DNA of 64,000 nucleotides from Pantoea ananatis LMG 2665 (GTDB taxonomy: Bacteria; Pseudomonadota; Gammaproteobacteria; Enterobacterales; Enterobacteriaceae). The first letter of the stretch is position 1, and each line of letters opens with the position of its first letter. Made by a program: the position numbers and the translations under genes. The notes under the pieces were generated by a model. The model was not told where the DNA came from. It was given only the letters and a program-made list of their open reading frames with translations, and did no database searches. Location: the NCBI RefSeq assembly GCF_000710035.2, contig NZ_JMJJ01000007.1:186001-250000 (forward strand). The letters run 5' to 3'. Of this stretch, positions 7,989 through 19,208 are shown in pieces.

Positions 7989-9197
7989 TCAGTCCTTGAG
8001 GTGACGACTGGCGAGCCGCACCATCAGGCTGGCAGCGGCGGCGAGCGTGGACAACACCACAACGCCATTCCAGCCCCAGTGGGCAAGCGCCAGGCTGCCC
8101 AGCGCCGCACCGCTGGCCATGCCGATAAACACGATGGTAAACAGTAGGGCGTTAAGACGACTACGTGCATCGGGTACCAGACCATAAATCAGCGTTTGAT
8201 GGGCGACCAGCGTGGCCTGCACGCCTAAGTCGAAACCAAGCGTGCTGATAACGATGACGACCAGCTGACCGGGGAGCGACAGCAGCGGCAGCAAAAACAT
8301 CAGGGCGAAGGCCGCCGTGACCAGGCCGGCACCAAACTGGGTCACGCGTGCCGGGCCGAGTCGATCGGCCAGGTTACCCGCCAGCGGCGCGGCCAGTGCA
8401 CCCGCCGCCCCTGCCAGACCAAAGGCACCGGCGATGGCACTGTCAAAGTGAAAACGTTCGCTAAGCATGATCGCCAGCGTAGACCAGAAGGCGCTGAAGC
8501 TGACAGAAAGCAGCCCCTGAGCCAGGGCCGCGCGCCGCAGGGTCTGATGTTCGCGCCACAGGTGAACCAGCGATAAAAGCAGGCGGGGATAGCTTACCGA
8601 CGTGCCGGGCGTAAAGCGCGGCAGTACACGCCACAACGTCAGGCTAATCAGAAACACAGCCAGGGCCGCGATAATATACATGGTGCGCCAGCCAAAATAC
8701 TCTGCCACCACGCCGCTGACGACCCGGGAGAGTAAAATGCCTACCAGTAATCCCGTCATTACCGTACCCACGGTTTTACCCCGGCTGTGCGCTGGTGCCA
8801 GCGCCGCCGATGCCGGAACAATATCCTGCGCCACGGTCGCCGTCAGGCCGGTGACAAAGCTGGCGATGAGCAGCGCGCTGATACCGCCGGAAAACCCACA
8901 CAGCAGCAGCGCCATCACCAACAGCAGCCCTTTGATCAAAATTATCGTGCGGCGATCGTGGCGATCGCCAAGCGGGGCCAGCAGCAGAATACCTAAAGCA
9001 TACCCGGCCTGCGTTAGCATCGGCACCATGCCTACGGTGCTCACACTGACCTGAAACTGCTTACCGATGATATCCAGCATCGGCTGACTGTAGTAAATCG
9101 AGGCCACGCTCAGGCCCGCGCCGGCAGCAAGCGTAAAGACCAGGGGGGCGGGCAGGCGTTCAGTTGAGTGGGGAGTCATAGTTTTTACCGCTGACAT
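7989..9197 (-). CDS. MFS transporter, drug/sugar efflux type
   Basis: A 402-residue major facilitator with 12 predicted helices. The loop-2/3 motif (APLGDRHDRRTII, near residue 77) and the repeat at loop 8/9 (AGNLADRLGPARV) are typical of the YnfM/YgaY-like branch of exporters. It is divergent from a LysR regulator whose start lies 93 bases away, an arrangement usually meaning the regulator controls the exporter. Substrate unknown. Confidence 0.8.
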   Translation of the reverse strand: MSAVKTMTPHSTERLPAPLVFTLAAGAGLSVASIYYSQPMLDIIGKQFQVSVSTVGMVPMLTQAGYALGILLLAPLGDRHDRRTIILIKGLLLVMALLLCGFSGGISALLIASFVTGLTATVAQDIVPASAALAPAHSRGKTVGTVMTGLLVGILLSRVVSGVVAEYFGWRTMYIIAALAVFLISLTLWRVLPRFTPGTSVSYPRLLLSLVHLWREHQTLRRAALAQGLLSVSFSAFWSTLAIMLSERFHFDSAIAGAFGLAGAAGALAAPLAGNLADRLGPARVTQFGAGLVTAAFALMFLLPLLSLPGQLVVIVISTLGFDLGVQATLVAHQTLIYGLVPDARSRLNALLFTIVFIGMASGAALGSLALAHWGWNGVVVLSTLAAAASLMVRLASRHLKD

Positions 9198-9290
9198 GGT
9201 TACATCCTCAAAAAATAGTGTGGCAAGTAAAGCCTGTTTTTGACATACGCGGTAGACTAATAAAAAGCAAAACGGTTATACGTGGAACGC

Positions 9291-10223
9291 ATGAGCAATT
9301 TCAGTAACAGCGATCGCATCGAACTGATGCACACCTTTATTCGCATTGTCGAAAGCGGCAGTTTGTCTGCCGCAGCGTTGCAACTGGGTATTACGCAACC
9401 GACAATCAGTCGCCGGTTGCAGTCTCTTGAGCAGGGGCTGGGGCTGAAACTGATTCTGCGCACCACCCATGCGCTAAAGCTGACTGATGATGGTGAGCGT
9501 TGCTATGCACAGGCCCGGCAGCTCCTGGCAACCTGGCACGCGCTGGAAGATGAACTGACCGGCGCCGGCAGCGATCCGGTTGGCATCTTGCGGGTGCGCG
9601 CGCCCCACGCTTTTGGCCAGGATCAGCTGGTCACACCGCTGGTGAACTTTATGCGCCGCTATCCGCGTTTGCGCATTGAATGGATGCTGAACGACAGGAC
9701 GCCAGACTTCGTCGCCGAGAACGTGGACTGTGCGATTCAGGTGGGGGCACTGACCGACCCTTCTGTTGTAGCCGTGCTGCTGGCCGAAGTGCCGCGCATT
9801 GTTGTCGCTGCGCCCGCGCTGCTTCAGCAATATCCCCCGATTAACCAGGTGGCGCAACTGGGCGATTTGCCGTGGCTGGCGCTGACGAGTTTCTACCGTA
9901 ACGAGATCGCATTACAACATAAAGACAAGGGGGAACCGATGAATCTGCCTATCGTTCCCCTGCTCAGCAGCGACAGCCTCTTCGCCGTGCGCAAAGCTGC
10001 GCTGGCGGGGCTGGGAACCGCTATTCTGTCGACATGGGTCATTCAGGAGGATCTGGCACAGGGCAATCTGATTCAGCTTATGCCGGAATGGCAGGCTCCC
10101 CCGTTGCCAGTCTGGCTGACCTATCCGTGGGCGAGCTATTATCCCGCCAGGCTGACCGCCTTCTTTGCCATGATCAAAGCGGTATTTCCGCATCTGACGG
10201 GCGCGCGGCCCGCTTCAGCCTGA
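9291..10223 (+). CDS. LysR-type transcriptional regulator
   Basis: A 310-residue LysR protein: winged helix at residues 8-65 (SGSLSAAALQLGITQPTISRRLQSLE), then an effector domain. The ATG at 9291 is preferred to the in-frame GTG at 9282, since it puts the helix at the usual distance from the N-terminus. It is divergent from the MFS exporter and probably regulates it. A TTGACA hexamer at 9240-9245 could be part of a promoter in the shared region, but no well-spaced -10 box was found. Confidence 0.85.
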   Translation: MSNFSNSDRIELMHTFIRIVESGSLSAAALQLGITQPTISRRLQSLEQGLGLKLILRTTHALKLTDDGERCYAQARQLLATWHALEDELTGAGSDPVGILRVRAPHAFGQDQLVTPLVNFMRRYPRLRIEWMLNDRTPDFVAENVDCAIQVGALTDPSVVAVLLAEVPRIVVAAPALLQQYPPINQVAQLGDLPWLALTSFYRNEIALQHKDKGEPMNLPIVPLLSSDSLFAVRKAALAGLGTAILSTWVIQEDLAQGNLIQLMPEWQAPPLPVWLTYPWASYYPARLTAFFAMIKAVFPHLTGARPASA

Positions 10224-10284
10224 AACAGGCCTCCCCCACCGGGGAAGCCGTGTCACCGGACGGCGTCCGGGGGGTTGCCGTCGA

Positions 10285-10788
10285 TCAGACGTTTTTCTTT
10301 TCCGCTCGCGACATGTTGTCCAGCCAGCCCATCACGAAGGCAGACAGGACAAAGGTCAGGTGGATGATGACGTACCACATCAGCTTGTCGTTTTCGACAT
10401 TGCGCGCATCCATAAACACCCGCAGCAGGTGAATGGAGGAAATCGCCACAATCGAGGCCGCGACTTTATTTTTCAACGAGCCGGAATCCATCTTGCCCAG
10501 CCAACTCAGCTTCTCTTTGCCCTCGTCAATGTCGAGTTTGGACACAAAGTTTTCGTAGCCTGACAGCATAACCATGACCAGCAGCCCACCCACCAGCGTC
10601 ATATCCACCAGCGACAGCAGCAGCAAAATCAGATCGTTTTCTGCAATGCTAAAAATGTTGGGCAACAGGTGAAAAATTTCCTGGAAAAATTTGACGGTGA
10701 GCGCCAGCAGTCCCAGCGAAAGTCCAATGTAAACCGGAGCCAACAACCAGCGCGATGCATACATCAGGTTTTCGGTAAAACGTTCCAT
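10285..10788 (-). CDS. yqhA: UPF0114 inner-membrane protein YqhA
   Basis: A 167-residue membrane protein matching E. coli YqhA over nearly its whole length (MERF start, [34 protein letters not shown], ending in [16 protein letters not shown]). The open frame reaches back to 10821, but the ATG at 10788 follows GGGA and gives the family start. Three to four membrane segments. Function unknown. It sits 54 bases behind kdpD, in the place where kdpE is normally found. Confidence 0.9.
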   Translation of the reverse strand: MERFTENLMYASRWLLAPVYIGLSLGLLALTVKFFQEIFHLLPNIFSIAENDLILLLLSLVDMTLVGGLLVMVMLSGYENFVSKLDIDEGKEKLSWLGKMDSGSLKNKVAASIVAISSIHLLRVFMDARNVENDKLMWYVIIHLTFVLSAFVMGWLDNMSRAEKKNV

Positions 10789-10842
10789 AATTTCCCAATC
10801 ATAATCAGTAAGGTCGCGCATTATAACCGATCATCTGTGAAG

Positions 10843-13518
10843 TTATTTCAAGCCTTCAGGAGAAATTTCAGGAACGGGTGGAAGTGGTAAAGAGAGACGA
10901 AAGCAGGCACCGCCTTCAGCACGATTTTCCGCCCAGATCTGACCGCCGTGGCTTTCGATAATCGTTTTACAAATCGCCAGTCCCAGCCCAACGCCCGGTA
11001 CGGCCGATTCTTTATCACCGCGTGAAAATTTATCGAAAATCCGCGTCAGGTCGTTTTGGGCGATGCCCGGCCCGCCATCCCAGATGGCGATTTCCAGCCG
11101 GGTATTTTCACACCAGGCACGTATGCCGCGGGGCGCACAGTTGCCAGCGTACTTCAGGCTGTTTTCAATCAGGTTGGTAAATACCCGCTCCAGCAACGTA
11201 CTGTCGCCTTTGATCAGGACAATATCTTCAGGCAGGTCGAGTTCGACCTCTCTTCCCTTGAGCGACGGCGCCATGCTACTGAGCGCGCCGCCAATCACCT
11301 CTTCCAGCGCCAGCCACTCTTCGCGTAAATTCAGGCCGCCTGACTGAATACGCGCCATATCCAGCATGTTGCTGACCAGACGAATGGTACTCAGGGTTTG
11401 TTCACGAATCTGGCTGGCCTGGGGCACATACTTTGAGTTATCGCTGGCCAGGTCCAGCATCAGCATTTCTGCCTGACCAAACAGCACCGTCAGCGGGGTA
11501 CGTAAATCATGGGAGAGCGCCGACAGCAAAGCATTACGCAGCTGCTCACGTTCAGCTGACAGCCGGGAAGCCGCCTCACTCTGGGACAGCGCCATCCGCT
11601 CCAGGGCATTGGCAATCAGCACGGTGAAGGTTTCCAGCAGCCGTTGCTGTTCCGGCACCATCAGCTGACGCACATTCTGCGGTTCAACCACCAGCAATCC
11701 GCGACACAGATCGCCCACTTTCAGCGGCAGAATTTGGTAGGGCACCGCCGGTAAGGTGTCCGTGCCTGCGCCTGCTGGCTGGCCCTTGCTGAAGCTCCAT
11801 TTCGCGATAGCCCAATCCGGTTCGTTGCCCGGCAGCGCGTTGCCCAGCGTGTGCAGTTCGCCCTGCTCATCGGGTAGCAGCAGCAGGCATCGCGCCTGTA
11901 AGGTCGCCTCCAGCACCCGCTGGCTGGTTGCGGCGATATCTTCAGGCGTCAGGCCGCTTCCCAGCGACTTGGCCATTTCATAAAGCTGCCGCGTGCGCTG
12001 CTCCCGGTAACGGGCAACCCGCGCCTGGTAGCGAACGCCGGCCGTCAGGTTGCCAACAATAACCCCGACCGCCAGCATCACCCCAAAGGTCACCAGGTAT
12101 TGCAAATCCGAGACCGCGACTGTGCCGGTAGGTGCGACGAAAAACAGGTCAAAGGCAATGATGTTCATGACGGTGGCGATAACGGAGGGCCATCGTCCAT
12201 AGCGCAACGCGACGATCACCACCGCCAGCAAATAGATCATCACACAGTTGGCCGGATCGAAGCTGATCAGAACCGACTGCCCTGCGGCGGTGACCACAAT
12301 ACACAGCACCAGCGCCATCAGTACGCCGCGCAGCTGCAGCCGCCATTTGTCGCTGTTAACCCGATCCTCGGCTAACGGATGGGGCGCATCCTGGATAGGC
12401 TCATTGAGCGCCACGACCAACAGATCCAGATCGGGACCCAACTGCCCCAGCCGCTCGGCAAAGCTGTCACGCCGCCAGCGGCGCGCCGGGCGTCGGCCTG
12501 TCACAATCTTACCCAGATTGTGTTCCCGCGCGTAACGCAGGACCGCCTGCGCCTCATCAGGGTCGGACAGCGTCGCCGTCTCCGCCCCCATATCCTGCGC
12601 CAGCTTCAGCGTGCGTAAAATGGCCCGACGCCGCGCTTCCGGTAGCCGGTTAAGCCGGGGCGTTTCCACGTAAACGGCATGCCATTCGCTGCCCAGCCTG
12701 GCGGCCAGCCGCGCCGCCGTCCGCACCAGTTTTTCGCTGCCGGTATCGTCCCCAATACACAATAAAATGGCATCACGCGTGTGCCAGACTCGATCGCGGC
12801 CCTGACTGTCGCGCCAGGCGCGCATCTGGTCATCGACCCGGTCGGCAGTGCGGCGCAGCGCCAGCTCACGCAGGGCATACAGGTTGCCCTTACGAAAGAA
12901 ATTTTCGATGGCGCGTTCGGCACGATCGCCAATGTAGACCTTGCCCTCTTTCAGGCGCTGGCGGAGATCGTCAGGCGGGAGATCAACCAGTACCACTTCG
13001 TCGGCAGCGTCAAAAAAGGGATCGGGAACGGTTTCACGCACCTGAATGCCGGTGACGCCACCGACCACATCATTCAGACTTTCCAGATGCTGAACATTCA
13101 CTGTCGTCAGGACATCAATGCCCGCCTCCAGCAGTTCCTCAATATCCTGCCAGCGTTTGGGATGACGTGAGCCCTTCACGTTCGTGTGCGCCAGCTCATC
13201 CATCAAAATTACTGCCGGATGGCGCGCCAGCGCGGCATCAAGGTCGAACTCCGCATGCCGCGAACGGCCCGTCGCCCGGCGCGGCAACAGCACCAGTCCG
13301 TTAAGAAGCTGCGCTGTTTCCGGACGTTCGTGCGTTTCCACTACGCCCACCAGCACATCCAGCCCCTGGGCACGCAGCCGCTGCGCCTCCTGCAACATGG
13401 CATAGGTTTTTCCTACGCCCGCACAGGCGCCAAAATAGATTTTCAGTTTGCCGCGATGGCTGTCGCTGCTGGTCTGCAGCAGCGCATCCGGATCGGGGCG
13501 CAGCGGTTCGTGGTTCAT
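10843..13518 (-). CDS. kdpD: Potassium/turgor sensor histidine kinase KdpD
   Basis: An 891-residue sensor kinase (E. coli: 894). The N-terminal KdpD domain has Walker A GACAGVGKTYAM (residues 30-40) and a Walker B-like ILMDELAHTN near 105. A universal-stress-protein-like domain follows (around 250-370), then four membrane helices (about 400-500), a GAF-like region, the HisKA box with ALSHDLRTPL (phospho-His near 670) and a complete ATPase domain (ENSLKYA, DGGPGI, GVGLGLA). Nothing suggests loss of function. It is the fifth gene of kdpFABCD and starts 13 bases after kdpC. The usual next gene, kdpE, is missing; its partner must be encoded elsewhere or be another regulator. Confidence 0.95.
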   Translation of the reverse strand: MNHEPLRPDPDALLQTSSDSHRGKLKIYFGACAGVGKTYAMLQEAQRLRAQGLDVLVGVVETHERPETAQLLNGLVLLPRRATGRSRHAEFDLDAALARHPAVILMDELAHTNVKGSRHPKRWQDIEELLEAGIDVLTTVNVQHLESLNDVVGGVTGIQVRETVPDPFFDAADEVVLVDLPPDDLRQRLKEGKVYIGDRAERAIENFFRKGNLYALRELALRRTADRVDDQMRAWRDSQGRDRVWHTRDAILLCIGDDTGSEKLVRTAARLAARLGSEWHAVYVETPRLNRLPEARRRAILRTLKLAQDMGAETATLSDPDEAQAVLRYAREHNLGKIVTGRRPARRWRRDSFAERLGQLGPDLDLLVVALNEPIQDAPHPLAEDRVNSDKWRLQLRGVLMALVLCIVVTAAGQSVLISFDPANCVMIYLLAVVIVALRYGRWPSVIATVMNIIAFDLFFVAPTGTVAVSDLQYLVTFGVMLAVGVIVGNLTAGVRYQARVARYREQRTRQLYEMAKSLGSGLTPEDIAATSQRVLEATLQARCLLLLPDEQGELHTLGNALPGNEPDWAIAKWSFSKGQPAGAGTDTLPAVPYQILPLKVGDLCRGLLVVEPQNVRQLMVPEQQRLLETFTVLIANALERMALSQSEAASRLSAEREQLRNALLSALSHDLRTPLTVLFGQAEMLMLDLASDNSKYVPQASQIREQTLSTIRLVSNMLDMARIQSGGLNLREEWLALEEVIGGALSSMAPSLKGREVELDLPEDIVLIKGDSTLLERVFTNLIENSLKYAGNCAPRGIRAWCENTRLEIAIWDGGPGIAQNDLTRIFDKFSRGDKESAVPGVGLGLAICKTIIESHGGQIWAENRAEGGACFRLSLPLPPVPEISPEGLK

Positions 13519-13531
13519 AGCGTCCTTACAG

Positions 13532-14101
13532 TTATTTGAGGTCGTTCAGCGCCAGATTAAGCTGCAGCACATTGACAGTCGGTTCGCCGATAAAGGGCAG
13601 CAGCGGGCGCTGCGTCATGCTGTCTACCAGGGCATCCACTTTCGCCAGCGGCAGCTGACGTGCCGCCGCGATACGCGGTGCCTGCCACAGCGCAGCCTCA
13701 GGCGAAATCTCCGGGTCCAGTCCACTGGCCGAGGTGGTTACCAGCTCGACCGGTACCGCCCCGTTAGCCTGCGGATTCGCCGTGCGCAAAGCCGCCACGC
13801 GCTCGGCTACAGCCTTATCCAGCGCCGGGTTGCTGGCCGCCAGGTTGCTGCCGCTGGAGGCCAGAGGATTATAAGGCTTATCACCGGTTGCAGAAGGACG
13901 CCCCCAGAAATAACCGGGCTGGCTAAAATTCTGACCAATCAGCGCTGATCCCCGTTCTTCGCCATCGACATTCAATACTGACCCGTTAGCCTGCCAGGGA
14001 AACAGCAGTTGCGACAGTCCCGTGGTAAGCAAAGGATAAACGACGCCGCACACAACCGTTAGCAGCAAAAGCAGGAAAATCGCCGGACGTAACTGACTCA
14101 T
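13532..14101 (-). CDS. kdpC: K+-transporting ATPase subunit KdpC
   Basis: A 189-residue subunit with one N-terminal membrane helix ([20 protein letters not shown]) and a periplasmic domain containing the [16 protein letters not shown] segment. The ATG at 14101 follows GAGGAG and matches the family start; the open frame reaches further upstream into kdpB. KdpC stabilises the KdpA-KdpB complex and raises its affinity for ATP. It begins 10 bases after kdpB. Confidence 0.95.
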   Translation of the reverse strand: MSQLRPAIFLLLLLTVVCGVVYPLLTTGLSQLLFPWQANGSVLNVDGEERGSALIGQNFSQPGYFWGRPSATGDKPYNPLASSGSNLAASNPALDKAVAERVAALRTANPQANGAVPVELVTTSASGLDPEISPEAALWQAPRIAAARQLPLAKVDALVDSMTQRPLLPFIGEPTVNVLQLNLALNDLK

Positions 14102-14111
14102 TTTAATCTCC

Positions 14112-16157
14112 TCAGGCCATACCAGACAGCACGAGCAACATATCAATCGCTTTGATGCCGACAAAGGGCACCAGCAGCCCACCTAACCCATAAATCAGTA
14201 AATTACGGCGCAACAGCGATGCGGCACTCAAGGGGCGATAGCTGACACCTTTAAGCGCCAGAGGGATCAGGAATACAATCACCAGGGCGTTAAAAATCAC
14301 GGCCGACAGGATGGCCGATGCGGGCGAGTGCAGCTGCATCACGTTGAGCATATTTAACTGTGGATAGGTTGCCGCAAAGGCGGCCGGGATGATGGCGAAA
14401 TACTTGGCAACGTCATTGGCGATACTGAAGGTGGTCAAGGAACCGCGCGTCATCAGCATCTGCTTACCAATGTGCACCACTTCCAGCAGTTTGGTGGGGT
14501 TCGAGTCCAGATCGACCATGTTGCCCGCTTCTTTCGCCGCCTGAGTACCCGAGTTCATGGCAACCGCCACGTCCGCCTGGGCCAACGCTGGCGCGTCATT
14601 GGTGCCGTCACCGGTCATCGCGACTAAGCGCCCCTCCGCCTGATACTGACGAATCAGTGCCAGCTTGGCTTCCGGCGTCGCTTCTGACAGAAAGTCATCC
14701 ACTCCCGCCTCTGCCGCGATGGCGGCGGCGGTGAGCGGGTTATCACCGGTGATCATCACGGTTTTAATGCCCATCTTGCGCAGTTCCGCAAAACGTTCTT
14801 TGATGCCACCTTTAACGATATCTTTTAGCGCCACCACGCCCAGCACCTTTGCGCCTTCCGCCACCACCAGCGGTGTGCCACCGGCCCGCGCCACCTCTTC
14901 AACCCGGGCGTTCACCTCAGCCGGAAAGGCACCGTGGCTGGCTTCAATATGACGGCGCACCGCATCGACCGCACCTTTACGGATCAGGCGGTCCTGTACG
15001 TTGACGCCGCTCATACGGGTTTGGGCCGAGAAGGGAATAAAGCTGGCGCCCATGCTGCTCAGGTCACGTTCACGCAGGTTAAACTTTTGCTTCGCCAGCA
15101 CCACGATGCTGCGCCCTTCCGGCGTTTCATCCGCCAGGGACGCCAGCTGCGCCGCATCGGCAAGCTGTTCTTCCGTGACGCCGGGAGCCGGTAAAAACTG
15201 CGTTGCCTGACGGTTACCCAGCGTGATGGTGCCGGTTTTATCCAGCATCAGCACATCCACGTCGCCAGCGGCTTCAACAGCGCGGCCACTGGTGGCAATG
15301 ACGTTAGCGCCCAGCATCCGGCTCATCCCGGCCACGCCGATAGCGGACAGCAGACCGCCAATGGTGGTCGGGATCAGGCATACCAGCAGCGCCACCAGTA
15401 CGGTGATGGTGACCGGCGTGCCGCCCCAGGCTGAAAAAGGCCACAGCGTGACGGTGGCTAACAGAAACACAATGGTGAGCGACACCAGCAGAATGGTCAG
15501 GGCAATCTCATTCGGGGTTTTACGACGCTGTGCGCCTTCGACCATGGCGATCATCCGGTCCAGGAAGGTTTCGCCTGGGTTGGCGCTGCAGGTAATGACC
15601 AGCCAGTCAGACAGAATGCGTGTCCCGCCGGTCACCGAGGCGAAATCCCCGCCCGATTCACGGATCACCGGTGCCGATTCACCGGTGATCGCGCTCTCGT
15701 CTACCGATGCGCCCCCTTCCACGACTTCACCGTCGCAGGGGATCACATCACCGGCCTCTACCAGCACGGCATCCCCTTTACGCAGCGCATCGGCCGCCAC
15801 CTGCTGCCACGCTGCACCGTAGTGCGCCGCCGACAGTTTTTTGGCGAAGCTGGTCTTTTTAACGCCTTTCAGGCTGTTTGCCTGGGCTTTACTGCGCCCT
15901 TCCGCCAGGGCTTCTGCCATGTTGGCAAACAGCACGGTGAACCATAGCCACAGGGCAATCGCGCCGGTAAAGCTGGCGCTGCCGCTCTGGTGTCCGGTAA
16001 ACATCATTATGGCCAGAATCGAGGTCAGGATACTGCCCAGGTAAACCACAAACATGACCGGATTGCGAAACTGCACGCGAGGATCGAGTTTTTTTACCGC
16101 ATCGATCGCTGAGGTACGTAACAGCGCTGCGTCAAACACCTGTTGTTGACGACTCAT
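14112..16157 (-). CDS. kdpB: K+-transporting P-type ATPase catalytic subunit KdpB
   Basis: A 681-residue P-type ATPase (E. coli: 682). The phosphorylation motif DKTGTIT lies near residue 305, the actuator loop TGES near 160, and the hinge [16 protein letters not shown] near 515. It hydrolyses ATP to drive K+ uptake through KdpA in the inner membrane. It is two bases downstream of kdpA and close to kdpC, so the structural subunits are tightly coupled. Confidence 0.97.
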   Translation of the reverse strand: MSRQQQVFDAALLRTSAIDAVKKLDPRVQFRNPVMFVVYLGSILTSILAIMMFTGHQSGSASFTGAIALWLWFTVLFANMAEALAEGRSKAQANSLKGVKKTSFAKKLSAAHYGAAWQQVAADALRKGDAVLVEAGDVIPCDGEVVEGGASVDESAITGESAPVIRESGGDFASVTGGTRILSDWLVITCSANPGETFLDRMIAMVEGAQRRKTPNEIALTILLVSLTIVFLLATVTLWPFSAWGGTPVTITVLVALLVCLIPTTIGGLLSAIGVAGMSRMLGANVIATSGRAVEAAGDVDVLMLDKTGTITLGNRQATQFLPAPGVTEEQLADAAQLASLADETPEGRSIVVLAKQKFNLRERDLSSMGASFIPFSAQTRMSGVNVQDRLIRKGAVDAVRRHIEASHGAFPAEVNARVEEVARAGGTPLVVAEGAKVLGVVALKDIVKGGIKERFAELRKMGIKTVMITGDNPLTAAAIAAEAGVDDFLSEATPEAKLALIRQYQAEGRLVAMTGDGTNDAPALAQADVAVAMNSGTQAAKEAGNMVDLDSNPTKLLEVVHIGKQMLMTRGSLTTFSIANDVAKYFAIIPAAFAATYPQLNMLNVMQLHSPASAILSAVIFNALVIVFLIPLALKGVSYRPLSAASLLRRNLLIYGLGGLLVPFVGIKAIDMLLVLSGMA

Positions 16158-16159
16158 GA

Positions 16160-17842
16160 TTATTGTCCCTGAATAAGTTGCAGATGCTCGGCGACCGGAC
16201 CCAGCGCCAGAGCAGGAATAAAGGTCAGCGCGCCGACCAACAAGACGGTACCGACCAGCAGTGCGATAAACAGCGGACCGTGCGTAGGGAGCGTGCCGTT
16301 ACCTACCGGCTGCACTTTTTTCACCGCCATTGCCCCCGCGATCGCCATGACCGGAATAATGATGCCGAAGCGACCCACGAACATGCACACCGCCAGCAGC
16401 AGGTTCCAGAACGGCGTATTGGCGCTCAGGCCCGCAAAGGCGCTGCCATTGTTATTGGCGGCCGACGAAACGGCATACAGGACTTCACTAAAGCCATGCG
16501 TTCCGGGGTTTGCCATACCTGCGCGTCCGGCGTCGGTCATCATCGCAATCGCCGTACCGATCAACACCAGCGCGGGCGTGACCAGAATCGCCAGGGCCGT
16601 CATTTTCATTTCCCATACGTCGATTTTCTTGCCGAGGAATTCCGGTGTGCGGCCAATCATCAACCCGGCAATAAACACCGCCAGTAAGACAAACAGCAGC
16701 ATCCCGTACAGACCGGCACCCACGCCGCCAAACACCACCTCGCCCAGTTGCATCAGCAGCATCGGCACCATACCGCCCAGCGCCGTAAACGAGTCATGCA
16801 TCGCGTTTACCGCACCGCAGGACGCCGCCGTCGTAATCACCGCAAACAGGCTGGAGTTGAGAATGCCGAAGCGCGTTTCTTTGCCTTCCATATTGATGGC
16901 GCTGTCAGCCCCTAGCGTCAGAAAGTGCGGGTTGCCACGTAGTTCAGCCCACATCACCAGCGCAGCAGCCACGACAAACATCAGCGTCATGGACCACAGC
17001 AACATTGAGCCCTGGCGCCGATCTTTTACGCTTTCGCCAAAGGCAAAGCAGAGAGCCGCCGGAATCAGGAAGATACTAAGCATCTGTACGAAATTGCTCA
17101 GCGCGGTAGGGTTCTCAAACGGATGCGCAGAGTTGACGTTGAAAAAGCCGCCGCCGTTGGTGCCCAGCATTTTGATGGCTTCCTGAGAGGCAACCGGCCC
17201 CATTGCCAGCGTTTGCTGCGCACCTTCGAGGCTGGTGACGTTGTGATACGGCAGGAAGTTCTGGATGCTGCCCTGGCTGACAAAAAACAGCGCCATCAGC
17301 AGGCTGATCGGCAACAGGACATAGAGTGTAATGCGCGTTAAATCGCGCCAGGCGTTCCCCAGGGTTGCCACCGAACGATTAGCAAAACCGCGAATCAGCG
17401 CAAACGCCACGGCGATGCCGGTGGCGGCGGAAACGAAGTTCTGCACCGTCAGCCCGACCATCTGGCTGAAGTAACTCAGGGTGCTTTCACCGGCATAAGA
17501 CTGCCAGTTGGTGTTGGTGACAAAACTGATAGCGGTATTCAGCGCCAAATCCCAGCTCAGTCCGGGAAGATGTTGCGGATTGAGCGGCAACGCTCCCTGA
17601 AACATCAGGATGGCGAGCAGCACCACGAAGCCAAGCAGGTTGAACACCAAAATTGCCAGCAGGTAGTGCTGCCAGCGCATACCGCCTTCTTGTACACCCG
17701 AAAAACGCCACAGCAGGGCTTCAGCACGTGCAAAGAGGGGTTTATCGGCAACCAGCGCGGCCAGCCCACGCCCCAGCGGTTGCGCCATCACCATCAGCAA
17801 CAGCAGATAAACCGCGATCAGTAAAAACGCATTGGCCGCCAT
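16160..17842 (-). CDS. kdpA: K+-transporting ATPase channel subunit KdpA
   Basis: A 560-residue K+-binding and -translocating subunit with ten or so membrane helices. Selectivity-filter-like loops are visible ([46 protein letters not shown]). The open frame extends to 18196, but the ATG at 17842 overlaps the kdpF stop (TGATG) and gives the family length and N-terminus ([16 protein letters not shown]). Highly similar to E. coli KdpA. Confidence 0.97.
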   Translation of the reverse strand: MAANAFLLIAVYLLLLMVMAQPLGRGLAALVADKPLFARAEALLWRFSGVQEGGMRWQHYLLAILVFNLLGFVVLLAILMFQGALPLNPQHLPGLSWDLALNTAISFVTNTNWQSYAGESTLSYFSQMVGLTVQNFVSAATGIAVAFALIRGFANRSVATLGNAWRDLTRITLYVLLPISLLMALFFVSQGSIQNFLPYHNVTSLEGAQQTLAMGPVASQEAIKMLGTNGGGFFNVNSAHPFENPTALSNFVQMLSIFLIPAALCFAFGESVKDRRQGSMLLWSMTLMFVVAAALVMWAELRGNPHFLTLGADSAINMEGKETRFGILNSSLFAVITTAASCGAVNAMHDSFTALGGMVPMLLMQLGEVVFGGVGAGLYGMLLFVLLAVFIAGLMIGRTPEFLGKKIDVWEMKMTALAILVTPALVLIGTAIAMMTDAGRAGMANPGTHGFSEVLYAVSSAANNNGSAFAGLSANTPFWNLLLAVCMFVGRFGIIIPVMAIAGAMAVKKVQPVGNGTLPTHGPLFIALLVGTVLLVGALTFIPALALGPVAEHLQLIQGQ

Positions 17843-17931
17843 CAGAAAGCCTCCGCATTTAACAGGGCATAGATCAGATAGCCCAGCAACAACACTACCA
17901 GCACAATGCCGGTTATTACGCCTGCACTCAC
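17842..17931 (-). CDS. kdpF: Small membrane subunit KdpF
   Basis: A 29-residue single-helix peptide too short for ordinary gene calls. It starts at GTG (17931) behind GGAGG and reads [20 protein letters not shown] and onwards to AEAF, nearly identical to E. coli KdpF. Its stop overlaps the kdpA start by one base. It stabilises the KdpFABC complex in the membrane. Confidence 0.95.
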   Translation of the reverse strand: MSAGVITGIVLVVLLLGYLIYALLNAEAF

Positions 17932-17998
17932 AGCAACCTCCAGAGGATTGGATTTGCTGAGTAGCTTGCGCTGGCGCACATAAAGAAAGGGTTAAAAT

Positions 17999-18031
17999 GC
18001 GGGTCGGGGATGTAAAAAATGTATAAAAACG
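17999..18031 (-). promoter_or_regulatory. KdpE-type operator of the kdp promoter
   Basis: On the minus strand, TTTTTATACATTTTTTACA followed by CCCCGACCCGC closely resembles, from memory, the KdpE-binding site of the E. coli kdp promoter (TTTATACTTTTTTTACA then CCCCGCCCG). It lies about 70 bases upstream of kdpF, the expected place. The same bases, with 18030-18037, form an 8-bp inverted repeat (GCGGGTCG/CGACCCGC) that might end transcription of the gene stopping at 18042. Confidence 0.7.
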
Positions 18032-18041
18032 ACCCGCAATA

Positions 18042-19208
18042 TCAGGCGGCGTCCAGCAACCAGATTCGGCGCAGATCGACGTTGTCCCAACGGCCGTTAT
18101 CTTCGGCACACACAATGCTGTCAGTACAAAAACTGTCGCCCAGATCCAGCACCTCAGGTTTGATTTCCCGCTGCGCATGCAGTGACCAGAAGACATGCAC
18201 CGTAGGTCGCTGTAATGACTTATCGCCGCCCTTCACCACCAGCGCAATGCGTCCAGACGCCAGGCGAACCAGGGAACCGACGGGATACATCCCTATCGTA
18301 CTGACGAAAGCGTGCAGTAAGGTACTGTCGAAATGCCCCGGCCAGCTCAACATCATTTGCAGGGTTTTGGCTGGGGTCCAGCCTTTACGGTAAGGCCGCG
18401 TTGAGGTCAGCGCATCGTAAACGTCACAAATCGTCGCCATGCGGGAATACACGCTGATCTCATGGCCTTTCAGGCCATAGGGATAGCCGCTACCGTCATA
18501 TTTTTCATGGTGATGCAGCGCGATATCCACAAGATCATCGCCTGCCTGTGCATCCATCAGCATTTGCGCACCTGCAATCGGATGTTCACACATGATCTTA
18601 AACTCTTCGTCGTTGAGCGTGTCCGGTTTGTTGAGGATAGCGAGTGGTACGGCTGCCTTACCCAGGTCGTGCAGTAATCCGCCCATCCCCACCCGCTGAA
18701 GCTGCTGAGCATCCAGCCCCAGTTTTTTTCCAAAGGCGATCATGAGCCCACAGACCGCCATGGAGTGCAGGTAGGTGTAATTGTCATGATCCTTTAGCTG
18801 CGCAACGCGTAACAGCGCGGAGGGCTCACGCTCAATAGAGCCCGCAATCTGATCGACAATGGCAATCATATCATTGAGATTCAGACCATGGCCCAGGCGT
18901 GCCTCGCTGAACATGGCCAGCACTTTTGGCTTTCCCTGTTCAAAGATATGCTGCGCCTGCTCCATTTCCTGAGAAAAAGGCGCACGCAGGCCTGAATCGA
19001 CCTTTTTCGGCACAGATGGCGTCACTGAAATCGATTTCTCCATATCGATCCATAAACGCTGTATGCCCTCATGACGAAACATCGAAACCTGACGTTGATC
19101 GGTGATCAACATCTGATTACGAATGCGTTTGTCTTTAAACCACCAGACTTCAAGCTTGTGGACGAACATACCCGGTTTTAGTTCGTCAATGGTGATGAGT
19201 TTAATCAC
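18042..19208 (-). CDS. HD-GYP domain protein, probable cyclic-di-GMP phosphodiesterase
   Basis: A 388-residue soluble protein. It starts with a DUF3391-like domain (residues 1-120), followed by an HD-GYP domain: a metal-binding HS at about 148, HDLGK near 180 and [11 protein letters not shown] near 233-243, all intact, so hydrolysis of cyclic di-GMP is expected. The GTG at 19208 is chosen because GGAGGGAGATT precedes it and the product then begins directly with the conserved [13 protein letters not shown]; the open frame runs back to 19295. It has no receiver domain. It probably promotes motility over biofilm formation (family knowledge). Confidence 0.85.
   Translation of the reverse strand: MIKLITIDELKPGMFVHKLEVWWFKDKRIRNQMLITDQRQVSMFRHEGIQRLWIDMEKSISVTPSVPKKVDSGLRAPFSQEMEQAQHIFEQGKPKVLAMFSEARLGHGLNLNDMIAIVDQIAGSIEREPSALLRVAQLKDHDNYTYLHSMAVCGLMIAFGKKLGLDAQQLQRVGMGGLLHDLGKAAVPLAILNKPDTLNDEEFKIMCEHPIAGAQMLMDAQAGDDLVDIALHHHEKYDGSGYPYGLKGHEISVYSRMATICDVYDALTSTRPYRKGWTPAKTLQMMLSWPGHFDSTLLHAFVSTIGMYPVGSLVRLASGRIALVVKGGDKSLQRPTVHVFWSLHAQREIKPEVLDLGDSFCTDSIVCAEDNGRWDNVDLRRIWLLDAA

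Noticed and set aside
15223-15822. 199-residue open frame antisense to kdpB
   Set aside because: Shadow of kdpB with serine/threonine/proline-rich product; no supporting signals.
16293-17186. 297-residue open frame antisense to kdpA
   Set aside because: Frame shadow of a strongly conserved gene; low-complexity product and no ribosome site.
17843-18196. N-terminal extension of the kdpA frame
   Set aside because: It would cover kdpF and the kdp promoter; the family start at 17842 overlaps the kdpF stop.
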